Shown here: positions 10,722 to 21,834 of the stretch, in pieces
Numbering within the stretch: position 1 is the stretch's first letter
How the letters are laid out: the number at the start of each line of letters is the position of its first letter
The notes under the pieces: generated by a model
Seen by the model: the letters and a program-made list of their open reading frames with translations, nothing else
Database searches by the model: none
What the model was told of the DNA's origin: nothing
DNA from: Leucaena leucocephala
Lineage: Eukaryota; Streptophyta; Magnoliopsida; Fabales; Fabaceae
Assembly (NCBI GenBank): GCA_037074615.1
Contig: CM073515.1
Coordinates: 17,631,001 to 17,695,000, forward strand
Reading direction: 5' to 3'
DNA: 64,000 nucleotides
Made by a program: the position numbers and the translations under genes

Positions 10722-13560
10722 AAGTAGATGAGGGGTAATGTAAATAGGTAAAGTGTAAAGAAAAGTAATTACTCATGTGTATGGTAGTTATGATGTACCC
10801 TAAATATGTAATTGATATGTATGTAATGTTTGTACAAATGTTATGATAATATGGAATATGGATATTGATTGAACATGTATGTGAATATGTTCCCTATTTA
10901 AGTGTGACTATGATGTATGTATATGAATGCGCTTTAATTAATTTAGAGTCATCCAAAGACAAGAGTTTTTACGAACTACTAGGCCACGACAGAAGATGAC
11001 CTATGGTCGCGACGGAAGAATACATAGCTGTTAAGCTGTGACAAGTAACTCAAGATGGGCACGACTAAAAGTTACAAAGAATATGAGATGGCTAGCAAGT
11101 ACTTAGGTGGTGACTAAAATGCACAGAGACCTGATGATAAGAATAAGATGCTGACCTTACTGAAGTTTATCAGTTAGAGGCTTAGTAGAGAGTGCGGGCA
11201 AGTTATATAGTACGATACACTGAGATGCAGAATATCAGTTAAAGAAGAGGCTCAAAAGTATATCCTCCGTATGATTATCAGGAGTTGATCTATGTTACGA
11301 AAGACTTGCCTAGAAAGAAGCCTAACGTATGACTTAAGGATAAAGATGTGATGGCTAATAGATAGAAAGTTAATGTTCCCAACGCAGAAGGATTCCATCA
11401 CGAACAGATAGTAACTTAACGCTCTACCTTAGACAGCAGAAATAGTAATGTTAAGTGATGAATGAGATTCAAGTAACCTGAATTGGTTGGGATCTAGAGG
11501 CAAACCAGAAAAGAATCATAGTCTAGTCCAGAGTAGACTGAGACTGATGGACATAAAGAGTTAAAAGAATTAAGAGATACAGAAGTTACTCCATATGAGA
11601 TGGGGAGTGATCCGCTCACTTGAGAAGTTTTTCTCAAAGAAGTTTAAAGGAAGCATTCCTCTCAATTAGAGATAGAGATGAGTGTGAGGTTAAGGGTTAG
11701 AGGTAAGGAAAGAGAACTCTTTTGATGGATACTAAATCAAGTTCATTTATATGAACCTTGAGGCTTAGTAAGAGTTACTTTCTCTCGCCTGTTAGTAATC
11801 CAAGAGGATAGGGGAAAACTTAAAGGTTTAAATGGCATAAAGATATGAGCCAGACCTTTCCTCAGTTAGCTGAAAGGAAATAGCTGACTCAGTTATGGAT
11901 TACCGCTAGATTTCGATGAGGCCAAGGACATATAAATCCTTCAGGCTAGAGACATAGAAGTCTTACAGGCGATAAGAGATGATATGATAGAATGACTATG
12001 ACCTAGTAAGATAACCACAGATTCAAAGATGAAGTGACTCCCCTATTCCTTATGTAAGAAAGAGTAAAGAAGGGTTGAGTCTATACCCTAGTAAGAGGGT
12101 AAAGTGGCAACCTAAGTGAAATAAGTAAATGATTCAGGTTCTTCAATAAATGATCAGGACCTAGTGATTAAGGTAATGAAGGAACATAATACTTTAAAGT
12201 CTACTTGGTTAATTATTTAATTGCAATATGAGTATAAGGGATGGTTGAGCATATGTATGTGATAATAGTATGGCTTATGTTGCCATAAGATATGATGAGA
12301 AGTTACATCTCCTTGCAGTTGTCATATGATAACACGCATGTTAGAGACTGCTAAATGATTGCATCTCCTTGCATATTATGCATGTTGAGTATGTTATGAT
12401 GGATAAATACTCCCCTTTACACTATATGCAGGGTAGAGTAGATATAATGAGAAAGCTATGTTGCTCCCATGCCCTACGACATGCAATTAAATAATTCAAC
12501 TTGGTAAGGATGAAGCAACAGCAAAGGGCTAAACAAGATAGTTAGCTAGTTAAGTCCCAAAGAGTAGAAAGAGAAATTATGATCAAACAGTGATAGTCAA
12601 TGAGATAGAGAATGAGATTAAAGATGAGAAATAATAGTGAATCTGCAGATAAATGATTATGATACTCAGGATATATCCTTTCAGTAGGGGTAAGATGTAT
12701 GAATAGATGATGATGGACATGTACATGATAAAGCCTGTGTAGCTCTCTGCAGTAATGGATAGAGTAAAGTTATAAAGATGAGAATGGTATATGAAGTTCC
12801 TGAGTGATAGAGAGAATGAGTCAAGTCCTAATAGGTAATATTGGCTTCTATGTTCATTTTTGGGGAATTATCTGTGGAGTTAACAACGATGTGTAAGTGA
12901 CCAACCTTGTAACTTTGTCCATTGGTTTAGGTCTTCCAAAGATGAGAATACAGTACAATAGAATCACAGTAAATTCTAGAGGATTGTAGTTAGATCCTGG
13001 TATGGCTCACAGGGTTGTAGTTAGATCTTGAAAGGCTTACGATTGATCACAGTAGATCTCGAGGGTCGTAGTAGACGAAGCCTAGAGCAAGAAAGTAATT
13101 AGCCATCAGTACAATATTTCTTTAGAAGGACGAATACTAAGAAAAAGTTAAGGTATAGAAGCTTCACAAGTTGATTAACTCATAACAGAGAGAGTACCCA
13201 TGATGCTAGTTTTAGATAGCCTTATTACTATTAGGGACTAAACTCAGAATCTTCTTACACAACAGGAACTCAATGATCAAAGTTAAAGCTGTTAATCCTG
13301 AGTTCCAAGGATTTATGAGAATGTTTCATAAGATATGAGAAAGGGTCAAATGAGAATAAAGAGATCCTTACGATGAGATTATAAAGACTAAAAATAAAGG
13401 TAAGTAGATCCTCCAGATGAGGACAAAGAGATTAGAAGGCCAGATAGACCCAAGAGAGATAGTATAAGATGTGTCTAAGATGGTAAAGTACCAGGGTTGG
13501 AGCCAGTGAGCACCAGTGCTTTAGATTTTTATCTGCACATTTTAGTTAAGCGTGCTCAGG

Positions 13561-13600
13561 CAAGAGTAGCCCAATGATGGGTTACCTCCTGGGAAGTGAT
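13561..13600 (+). other. Conserved non-coding block shared by three LARD-type copies
   Basis: The block GTAGCCCAATGATGGGTTAC and its flanks recur on the minus strand at about 38590-38635 (nearly identical) and about 30455-30484 (weaker, cut by the Athila LTR). The central part can pair as GTAGCCCA/ATGA/TGGGTTAC with one G-T pair. The role is unknown. Confidence 0.5.
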
Positions 13601-14058
13601 GAAAAAGGTATAAATGCCATAGAAATTTGGCATATGTGCGCAGAACTATGTAAAACGATAGAAAGAGCTATGAAAAGCTAGAAAGGGTTATGAATGGTAA
13701 GAGACTAGAACCCTTATGTCAAGTCTAAATGAAATGGATTTGAAAGATGAACTGTGATGTATATGGATGTGGCCAGATATGTGATCTTATGATATGAAAG
13801 GATACGAAATAAGAAATGCTATAAATAGTACGTAATGAAATATGTTATGAGAAGTATGTAATGAGATGTACAATATGAGGTGGCTTTAGAGTTAGCCCTA
13901 TGAACAGATTGAGAGGCTCCCTTTTTGAAAGGGATAAGATGTTTGAAGGTTAAACTACATGTGAAAGAGCAAATGAGAGCTTTGAGAGCTTTCACTCCTT
14001 GCATAGAATGACAGGCCTTATGTTATGTTATATTACGTGATGTTTACAGAATATGCTA

Positions 14059-14130
14059 AAGCTCCGAATGTTAGAGCAGTGCAAGCTCTAAGTGTTAGAG
14101 CTGTGCAAGCTCTGAGTGTTAGAGCTGTGC
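14059..14130 (+). repeat. 24-bp tandem repeat (three units) in LARD internal region
   Basis: Units start at 14059, 14083 and 14107. The second and third read AAGCTCT-AGTGTTAGAGCTGTGC-like, with AGCTCT and AGAGCT facing each other across seven bases, so each could form a short RNA stem. Degenerate copies continue to about 14180. Confidence 0.75.
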
Positions 14131-14803
14131 ATATTAAGAGAATGAATGTTTGAGCTCTGATGTTAGAGCTGCGCATTCATAGGCAGGTATGCAGTCCTAC
14201 AATATGTTGGCCAGACATTATGTATGTTAGAGTATGTGCTCCTGTATGCTCCTATGTGCTCCTATGTGCTCTTGTTTAGCAGTAGAGCAATGAAAGAAAG
14301 AATAATGATATAAATCCTCTCTATGTATTATGATAAGTTATTAAAGATGATAAGAATATATGGTGATATGAGAATGAGAGTTAAAGTGTGCAGATATTCA
14401 GATAATTCCGCTAGATACTTAGATGAGAAAGAAGTGATTGCACTAAAAAGTATGATGAGTTGTTAATAGAAACTCCAGAATATAGTAATATTCGAAGGAG
14501 TTTGATATGAAAGAAATGGACACTACTCACAAGTCTAGTATGGTGAGAAGTTCATATGCAGATAGATGTATAGCGAGTAAGTAAGTAATAGAATGAACTG
14601 GAGTTCAACTATGATTGAGTGGATTCATAATAGAAGAATCACCATAGTAAAGATATGAAGAATTACGGATATGAAAAGTACTCAACTAAGATATTTATTT
14701 TAAGACATAGATACCCTAATTCTTAGTCATAAAGAGGACAAGGATACCTATCCAAGATTATTGACTAAGGTGCAAAGTAAATTTCAAGGACGAAATTTAT
14801 TTT

Positions 14804-14815
14804 AAGGGGTAGAAA
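14804..14815 (+). promoter_or_regulatory. Polypurine tract of LARD element
   Basis: AAGGGGTAGAAA directly precedes the 3' LTR start at 14816. The preceding phrase CAAGGACGAAATTTATTTT is shared with the other chromovirus and LARD copies (for example 29070-29096 and, reversed, 38390-38410). Confidence 0.85.
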
Positions 14816-16100
14816 TGTCATATCCTAATTTTTCCCTATCCGTATAGTGCTGATAGTGGAAAGAGGTTTGGAAATAATTATGATGAACATCAGAAGAAAT
14901 AATAAAGGTTAGATGATTCTTTATGGAAGAGAAGGATTAAAATGAAAAGTAGAAAAGGTTAAAGGCAACAAGTGAAAGTAGAAACAAGATATGGGCCAAA
15001 AGTGGTAATTTCCAAAAGTCAAGGGACTTAAATGTAATTAAGTAAAAAGTTAAAGGGCAAAATTGTAATTATAGAGAGATCTGCCCGAAAGTTTTTTAGT
15101 CCCACATTCCATCAGTAAATAGAGGAAGTTGCGCTGGTTAATCTGGCTTGATACATAAATTTTATTAGAACTCAAGACAATAGAAAATTATCTGATAGTC
15201 TAAAAGTTATTTGAAATTTTATCAGATTTTATGGACTTTAGATGTAAGTGGGTAAATTATGGGAAAATGTGCTCTACAGTATCAGATGTCCTGGATTTGA
15301 CAGAACTCCGAAAGAAGTTCTGTATAAAAAGTTATTCACATATTAATGAATTTTGACGGGAGTTTGATAACACCCGTGATCCGATAATGGAATTTATCGG
15401 TATGAAAGCCTGGATAGAATGAGATCATATGAACTCATATATAGGCCCATGATGACGCCAAGAAGGGCCCAGAACCCCAGGGTACTAGTCTATCAGTAGA
15501 AGGGGCCAGTGTCCAGAAAAAGTGCAAAATTATGAAAATGCCCCTGGATGCCCAGATTGTACCAGATATGGATGAAGGGCATTTTGGTCACCTGGGACCT
15601 GCTAAAAATGTGGCACATGGTATAAATATGATTAGTTGAGCCTAGATACACCCTAAGGTAGTATAAAGAGGGGTAAAATAACGATTATGCCCTCAGTGTC
15701 AATATAGTGTAAGAAAAGACACCAAGTGTATTTTGGTCATTTTCCAAGGAATGGATGGCAAATAAATACTCATTATAACCATGTCAAGGGTATGAGAAGC
15801 CTAGACATTGATTTTCAGGACAGAATACATATCCTGGTATATTATAGAAAAATTCAAAACAGAAAATAGTTCAATTGTTGTGAAATTGCTCTGATCGGTA
15901 CCGAATTGGACTGAAATTTTTCCAGAAGCTTCCTTACACTATGAGCATGCCACCTAACCCTCTTAGGTGTCCCATGAGCTGTCCCACATGATGTCATAAT
16001 TATTCTTTTATGAAAAATTAAAATCTAAGATTAAATGTGAGCATTTAGATCAAATAGTAACCAAATCAATCTTGGCCATTGATTTTTCTTGGATTTTAGC

Positions 16101-16108
16101 TATAAATA
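16101..16108 (+). promoter_or_regulatory. Candidate TATA box of LARD 3' LTR
   Basis: TATAAATA followed by CCCCCTCATTA, at the same place as in the 5' LTR. Confidence 0.65.
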
Positions 16109-16231
16109 CCCCCTCATTATTCCCAAAACCATGGCTTTGTGATCCCTTGGGGAAACGCTTGCAAAATGAAAACTCAAGCCAAGACAAAGAAGATTCAAGG
16201 TTCCAAAGTTCAAGCAAGCTAGAGATTAAAG

Positions 16232-17254
16232 GTAAGCAATCTATCCGAACTTATTTTCCTTTCATTTGGGAGCTTGAACTTAGGGTTTTCATGGGAGAAA
16301 AGTGAGTTTTCTATAAGGGGTTGTGCTGCCCAATAACCTTAGATGAAAAGGGAAAGAAGAAATTAAAGTTAGAAACATATGATTGAAGCTTAAACGAGCT
16401 AATTAAGAGATTAGTTGTTGAATCAAGTTGATATTCTTGACTTTGCCTTAATGTAACATGTTTTGTCTGCAATGTTCATGAGGGAATGAAATTGAACTTC
16501 AATGATTTAATGCTTCCATTGAATTTAGATGATGATTTTGTGTAGGATTGGAAAGGTTTTGAACCTTGAAAGCATTGAAATTCCAAGATTGTAGTTTTGA
16601 AATCCTTCTCTATTGCTGTTCACTCGCATGAACAGTGATTATAATTTCATGATTTTGATGCTTCCAATGGTTTTAAAATGAAAAGTTGTGTGGGATAAAG
16701 TAGAGAAACAAGTATGGGAAGCATTGTAATCAAAATGAGAATTTTTAAAAGAATTAAGTACAGTTTTGGTTCTGTACAACATGCGATGAAGGAGCTAGAA
16801 TTTCATGATTCTAATCTCATATATGGATTCAAAAGATAAAATTGTGTAGGGTAAAGTCAAGGCATCAATTGATTCAAAGACCAAGTGATTGGTATTCTCC
16901 AAGAGAGGCAGACACATGTTCAAGGAAAGTGAGAAGAAAGAAGCAAGTTAAGGTGAAAGAAAGTCAAGTGTTCAAGGTAGTAAACTAATCCTAAACTTGT
17001 ATGCATTGAATGTTAATTGTGCTATGGCTTGATTGAACTGTGTTTCCTATGTGCTTATGTATGAAGCTTTGTTTATATGTTTACTTTGACCAATTGTATT
17101 TCATATGTAACATGGAAGCATGCACATGACACAATAGTAACACTTTCATAAGCAAGCACAAGTATTTACATTAATGCATGCATTGTTTAGTATCGTTTGC
17201 TACTGAGATTTCACCTGAAATCTCATCCCTTTCCATGTAATCCCAATCCCACAG
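16232..17254 (+). other. Candidate leader intron copy in LARD 3' LTR
   Basis: Same boundaries as in the 5' LTR (AAAG|GTAAGC and CACAG|GT). It is shorter because the LTR deletion of about 120 bp falls inside it. Confidence 0.4.
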
Positions 17255-17842
17255 GTTTATGAATGATGAAAGAGGATGATGAATCATGAAGAAAAGCTAG
17301 GGATTGGATAGTATATATGTTATGTGAATGTGTAATGTTGCTGTATGACCAATGTAAGCAGTGATGGTCATAATGTAATGAAAAATAGTAAATGATGGAA
17401 TAAATGTATGAAATTTTACAGACATTTAGATGAAATTCCAAGCTTCTTTTTGACACCAAGAATGCTTTATTTGGATGTCTTTACAAAGAGAACTGATTTT
17501 CTAAAGTAAGGGACCAGAATCTGTTTCCAGTATTTTTGACCAAATGATCAGTAAATTTTGGCAAATAAAATGTATTAATTGGCTAATCATTTGGTCTGGA
17601 AATTATTTTTCCCTTATATTTCAAGATGTTATCTTCACGTATCTTTTTGAACCACTTCATTTTGAGTTTTCTAGAATTAGTTATGATTTTTCAAAGTTTA
17701 TTGCGTAATCTGGAATACCATATGAACAGTAACCCGTGAAAGAGTAAAATTCTAGATTTAGCTAATGAACTTCCAAGGTCTTGTAAGTGGTTCTAAATGC
17801 TACTGATTGGTCCCTAATACGTATGACAGTAAGGATCTTACA

Positions 17843-17847
17843 TCATA
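17843..17847 (+). repeat. Right target-site duplication of the LARD element (TCATA)
   Basis: It directly follows the 3' LTR end TTACA. The left partner is CCATA at 4713-4717. Confidence 0.8.
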
Positions 17848-18984
17848 TCCTATGAAGAGATAGTTGTGGATCCTAGCAAAGTTGAAAAGGTATTAAGCTA
17901 GGAACTAGAGCTGGGAAAATGGAGCTAGCCCGCGGGCTGGGCCTATTTTCTATCAAAATGGGGCAAGCTCAGGCTGGCATAGTGGGCTGGCCAGCTAGCC
18001 CATTTTTTTATAATTTATTAATATTATTATTTATTTTATCTAAATATTACTTTGAATACTTTTATTATTAAATACTAGTAAAGATAATTACTTATTTGTT
18101 AATAAATGTTGACATATTATGTTTATGTTTATTTAGATTATTAGTTTTAAAATTTGATATGTTTTTTTTATAAAAAGTAGAAATTTTTACGAGTATAACA
18201 TTAACTATTTTTAATTATACTAATATAACTTTACAAATTTTTTATTAGCATTCTAAAAGTTTAGAAATAATTTTTTAAAAATCTTAAAATTTAAAAAAAA
18301 AGGGTGGGTCGCGAGCTAGCTCGCCCCTAAAAGTGGTAGGCTCAGGTTGGCAAAATACCAGCCCGTTTTTGGATAGCCCGCCCCTAAAATGGGTTGGCCA
18401 GTTTTTGGCGGGTCAGCCCATTTTACTACCTCTACTGGGAACAGTCAAGGACAATGATAGAGATTAGAAGTTTTTTAGGCTTAACATGGTATTAACGAAA
18501 ATTTATTAAGGATTTTTCTCAAATTGCCTTATTGTTGACTAATTTGACTAAAAAGAACAACAACTTAAGTGGGATAAGAAGTATGAGGCTAGTTTTCAAG
18601 TATTAAAAAGGAAATTAACCACTACTCCCATACTTATTATTCCAGATCCAAGCTAAACCTGTGTGGTCTATACTAATGCCAGTAAACAGCGGTGGGGATA
18701 TGTGTTAATATAGCAAGGTCGTATGGAGGCACTATTTGTATGGAGAAACTATGGAGTTATTCTATGACTACAAGAACCTTAAGTATCTATATGACCAGAA
18801 AGAACTAAATACGCAACAATGAAGATTGTTGTAGTTGTTAAAAGATTATGATTTTCAAATTAAATACCATCCAGGAAAAGTAAATATTGTAGCTAATGCC
18901 CTAAGCAGAAAGGTAGTGCAGGTGATGATTCTGATGACCAAAGAATTGAAATTAGTAGAAGATATTTAAGATTAAAGTCTTTTA
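17848..18984 (+). pseudogene. Host chromovirus RT C-terminus and RNase H (interrupted)
   Basis: After the LARD the reading resumes with the RT segment following 'ISHEG' (GGATCCTAGCAAAGTTGAAA, as at 44608). It continues through the thumb (FIKDFSQIALLL) to RNase H pieces such as LLKDYDFQIKYHPGK and ALSRKVVQV near 18840-18925. A hAT MITE interrupts it at 17906-18434. Several stops and small deletions are present, so no enzyme could be made. It is cut at 18984 by the copia element. The homologue at 45190-45225 shows the uninterrupted junction (GGAGTTCTTTATACC). Confidence 0.8.
17906..18434. mobile_element. hAT-type MITE (529 bp)
   Basis: Ends are inverted: TAGAGCTGGGAAAATGG on the left and CCATTTTACTACCTCTA on the right (imperfect terminal repeats). 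GGGC/GCCC-rich subterminal stretches enclose a very AT-rich core. The 8 bp flanks CTAGGAAC (17898-17905) and CTGGGAAC (18435-18442) are a TSD with one change. The empty site is seen at about 44632 (AACTGGGAACAGCC). The 8 bp TSD and the TAGAGGTGG-type end point to the hAT superfamily. No transposase is encoded. Confidence 0.85.
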
Positions 18985-20753
18985 TGTTGGAAATCGTGCC
19001 CTAGGGGCCAATCATTATCTTATGAATATTATTGATTTATGAATTTATTAATTGTGTTATCATATTATTTGCATATTTAATATGATGACCATCCTTAGAT
19101 AATTTATGATCTTATCCTAAATGTCCCTGGTCGGTCATCTCTACGAGAGCACAGATGAAATAAGACCAGTATGACTTTGAAGATATATAGAGATATAAAT
19201 CAGAGTCATAGGCACATGTAAGAGTACAAGGTGTTGGACCGACCCGCTATGAGAGAACTGCATGGGTAACGTCATAAGATTCTCTTATATACAAACCATG
19301 TCAATATGCCTTTTGACCTGAGATCATCATGGATTCCTACATGACAAACGCTCTGCTTTGACCTAGTCAAAAGTCACTTTTGACCGAGTGATCATAAAGA
19401 CTATGTTTGGGCTTAGTAGTTTTTCATGAAGAGGAATGTGAATGGTCAAGATGGAATTTGTCCCTCACATTCGTAGAGAGATATTGCTGGGCCCCTCAAT
19501 AAGTGAATATGAGAAATGTATGGCCATACTGTAATAGAAAGGTAGTTCCATTTCTACAGTCAGACTACTCAGGGATCGAGAAAGTAACGGTCAAGATTAG
19601 GAGGATGACATTATCCATGCCTCAACTATGACCAAAATATCGCGTGACAAAAGGGACATGATATGGTTGCATAAAAGGTTACATCGTTTAACGATCCTCA
19701 TATAATTTGGGTAGTCATTATGTCTTGCTAGAGACCGCTTGTGACTTGTGGGCAGTATAGCAAATGGTCCACTGCCAACTTCATATGGGCCTACAGGGTC
19801 GTGCACAAAGTAGCCCAACACGAGCTATGATGTCTAGATTCATTGAATCTAAGACATGTCTAGATTCAATGAATGATCCAGGGTGGATGTATATATTTAT
19901 TTATATTTATATTCGTATACATATAAATTTGTATATATATTATATATAAGAGATATATGAGATTTAATTTATAAGGATAAATTAAATCTCTATCACGTTT
20001 GAATTTAAAATTCAAATTGATAGGATATCTCATATAAGAGATATTTATAAGATTTAATTTATAAGGATAAATTAAATCCCTATTATGTTTGAATTTGAAA
20101 TTCAAATTGATATGATATCTCAAATTTGATTTATGAGAATCAATCAAATATAGTTCAGTCTCATCTTTATTTAAAGTTAAATAAATAGGTAATTAAATCT
20201 GTGGGACAGATTTAATATTATTTATTTAATTAGTTTCTTATAAAATTATACAATATATGATATTGTATTAATTTCAGAATTAATATAAGATTAACTCCAA
20301 AATCCAATTTGGTAGAGAGAAAAATGCATAGCATCCTATATATCTAATTTTAGGAGCTGTATTTTAGTGACACACATAGAACACAGAAATGCCGAAGGGG
20401 AATCTGCAAAAGGTTGGTAGATAAGAAACTGCCGAAATAGAGACGGAGAAGACGAATTCTTGAGAAAGCCCTGGAGGGACAAGAGACGCTAGCACATCGT
20501 TCGTGGTTGGAACGTTGTTCGTGTGGATACCAGTAAGGGAAGCTGACCTGAGTCATCGACTTCTTGCAATCGGAAAGGGAGCACGAGCCGCGGAGAGAAG
20601 CTATGAACGTCGTGACCAGAAGCTGTGGAAGTCGCTGAAGAACACTGAGGGTAATGCTTCTTCCCTCTTGACTTAAACACATACGGTAGATCCTGGCAAG
20701 AAATGGAAAAAATTTTAAATTAATTTCCGCTGCGTGTCTTCCAATTTCTTACA
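18985..20753 (+). repeat. 5' LTR of copia element (1769 bp)
   Basis: It runs TGTTGGAAATCG to TTTCTTACA and closely matches the 3' LTR and both solo LTRs. Two 90 bp hairpin-rich units lie at 19961-20140. A further inverted repeat, ATTAAATCTGT-GGG-ACAGATTTAAT, lies at 20192-20216. Antisense frames in this LTR (20350-20682) are a by-product of the repeat. Confidence 0.93.
19961..20216 (+). repeat. Hairpin-rich tandem block in copia 5' LTR
   Basis: Two 90 bp units start at 19961 and 20051, each with the 12+12 bp and 9+9 bp inverted repeats described for 5735-6004. They are followed by related inverted repeats (ATTTGATTTAT/ATAAATCAAAT type and ATTAAATCTGT/ACAGATTTAAT). The block is AT-rich and could form a row of stems in single-stranded DNA or RNA. 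Confidence 0.85.
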
Positions 20754-20754
20754 G

Positions 20755-20772
20755 TGGTATCTGAGCCATGCC
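20755..20772 (+). promoter_or_regulatory. Primer binding site of copia element
   Basis: TGGTATCTGAGCCATGCC, one base after the LTR end, fits the initiator tRNA-Met primer (usual wording TGGTATCAGAGC) with one mismatch. Confidence 0.85.
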
Positions 20773-21834
20773 GTTTTGTGTTTAAGTTAGGCTTGATTGT
20801 TGATTTATATGATATGTGTTAGTCGTAGCCGATCATATCATATGCGTTTTATGTGTGACATATAAGGGATCCATGTTATGTATGACATAAAAGGAATCTA
20901 AAAGGGAATTGAAATCGGTGGTGATACATTTTGATTTGATCAATTAACCGTCGTGGCTACCTGTTCGTAGTGCAACATAACCGTAACATATATTATTTTG
21001 TGAATGTTTTAGATTTGAAACATCAATTGCCCTGCAATTAAATCTGAATATTGATTCTTGAATGCTTGGGTATGGTGAACAATATGGCTCTAGATTGCAA
21101 GTGTTGTAATTTTTTAAATATGACCTGCGTGTCGTGCCTTCCTATATATATACTCTCAATGTACTTTCTCTTCTCATCTCACTCCCCTCAAATGTTAAAA
21201 GAGGTTTCTATATGTAATTTCCCTTTTCTTACTAGAGAGCTCCTCTCATTGGCTTAAGGGGACTTAGGATAGGTGAGCCATATTGTATCACGTTTAAATT
21301 ATGCATCTTATGATTATATCAGCATATGCATATTACTTGTATGAGATACAAACTGAGAAACATGCATTCTTATAAACCAAATAGTTAAATTAAGCCCTCT
21401 AAATGAAATCTTAAGTCATAATGTCGTCAATGTATGAACACTTGTCAAAACCTCGATCGCTCAATTGTGGACTCCACCAAAGTGGGTGCTTTTGAGTTAT
21501 CCTGGGGAGATAAGCAAGAGTAATGGTGCTACTCTCACATGTTTATTATTGTTTGACTTAATTGAGATTAACAAAATGGTTTTGGGTCTCAAGGCATTAG
21601 ATAGGATTAAAAACATGTCAGATCATATGATGATAGGATCCCATGAACATATAAGAGTTACATTTGATGTAATTGGTAAATGTGTTACCTACCTAAATAA
21701 CTTAATTTAAGCATCCTGCCAAAGCAGACTTAAGTTTGAGTGAAATATGGATCTTAGCCCAGTAACTATTGCATTGAGGGTTGTTTATTTAGTGGGAGAT
21801 TACTAATTAAATTGCATATTTTAATTGTAGAATC
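20773..21834 (+). other. Copia leader between primer site and gag
   Basis: About 1.06 kb. An 81-codon frame at 21465-21710 is open but has no recognisable domain; I treat it as chance. A phrase near the end (AGTGGGAGATTACTAATTAA, from 21791) resembles a purine tract but lies 5' of gag. Confidence 0.5.

Larger units (their letters stand above)
10722..14803 (+). other. LARD internal non-coding region
   Basis: About 4 kb without a frame longer than about 60 codons and without retroviral motifs. The first 200 bp resemble the spacer between the pre-gag frame and gag of the copy at 42013-42199. From about 10945 the sequence is unrelated to chromovirus gag and contains GTCGCGAC (11006-11013) and relatives. 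About 12230-12480 resembles the LTR intron region of the chromoviruses (compare 40330-40450 and 62080-62200). A 24 bp tandem repeat lies at 14059-14130. The last 1.3 kb recur in minus-strand copies at 29975-30484 and 38390-38670. Confidence 0.6.
4718..17842 (+). mobile_element. Large non-autonomous LTR retrotransposon (LARD-like), complete with TSD
   Basis: Structure: 5' LTR 4718-9667 (about 3.18 kb of its own after removing an inserted copia LTR), TTT spacer and primer site at 9671, internal region 9668-14815 (5.1 kb), purine tract 14804-14815, 3' LTR 14816-17842 (3.03 kb). Both LTRs start TGTCATATCC and end GTTACA or CTTACA. The internal region contains no gag, protease, RT, RNase H or integrase that I can recognise, only a degenerate copy of the pre-gag frame of its chromovirus relatives. 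The 3' LTR lacks about 120 bp present in the 5' LTR (region about 8575-8700). Mobilisation would have to use enzymes of a related chromovirus; that is inference. Confidence 0.85.
14816..17842 (+). repeat. 3' LTR of LARD element
   Basis: It starts TGTCATATCC, ends ATCTTACA, and is followed by the TSD TCATA (17843-17847). It matches the 5' LTR throughout, lacking about 120 bp relative to it. TATA box at 16101-16108; candidate intron 16232-17254, with donor AAAG|GTAAGC and acceptor CCCACAG|GT. Confidence 0.9.

Noticed and set aside
20350..20682. Antisense frames starting MCLSQ-GRSITL in copia LTRs (also 6151, 27191 and 46970)
   Set aside because: They recur only because the LTR recurs. Lengths and frames differ between copies, and no domain is visible.
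21465..21710. 81-codon frame in the copia leader as an extra gene
   Set aside because: No similarity to known retrotransposon accessory proteins and no second copy in the window to test conservation.
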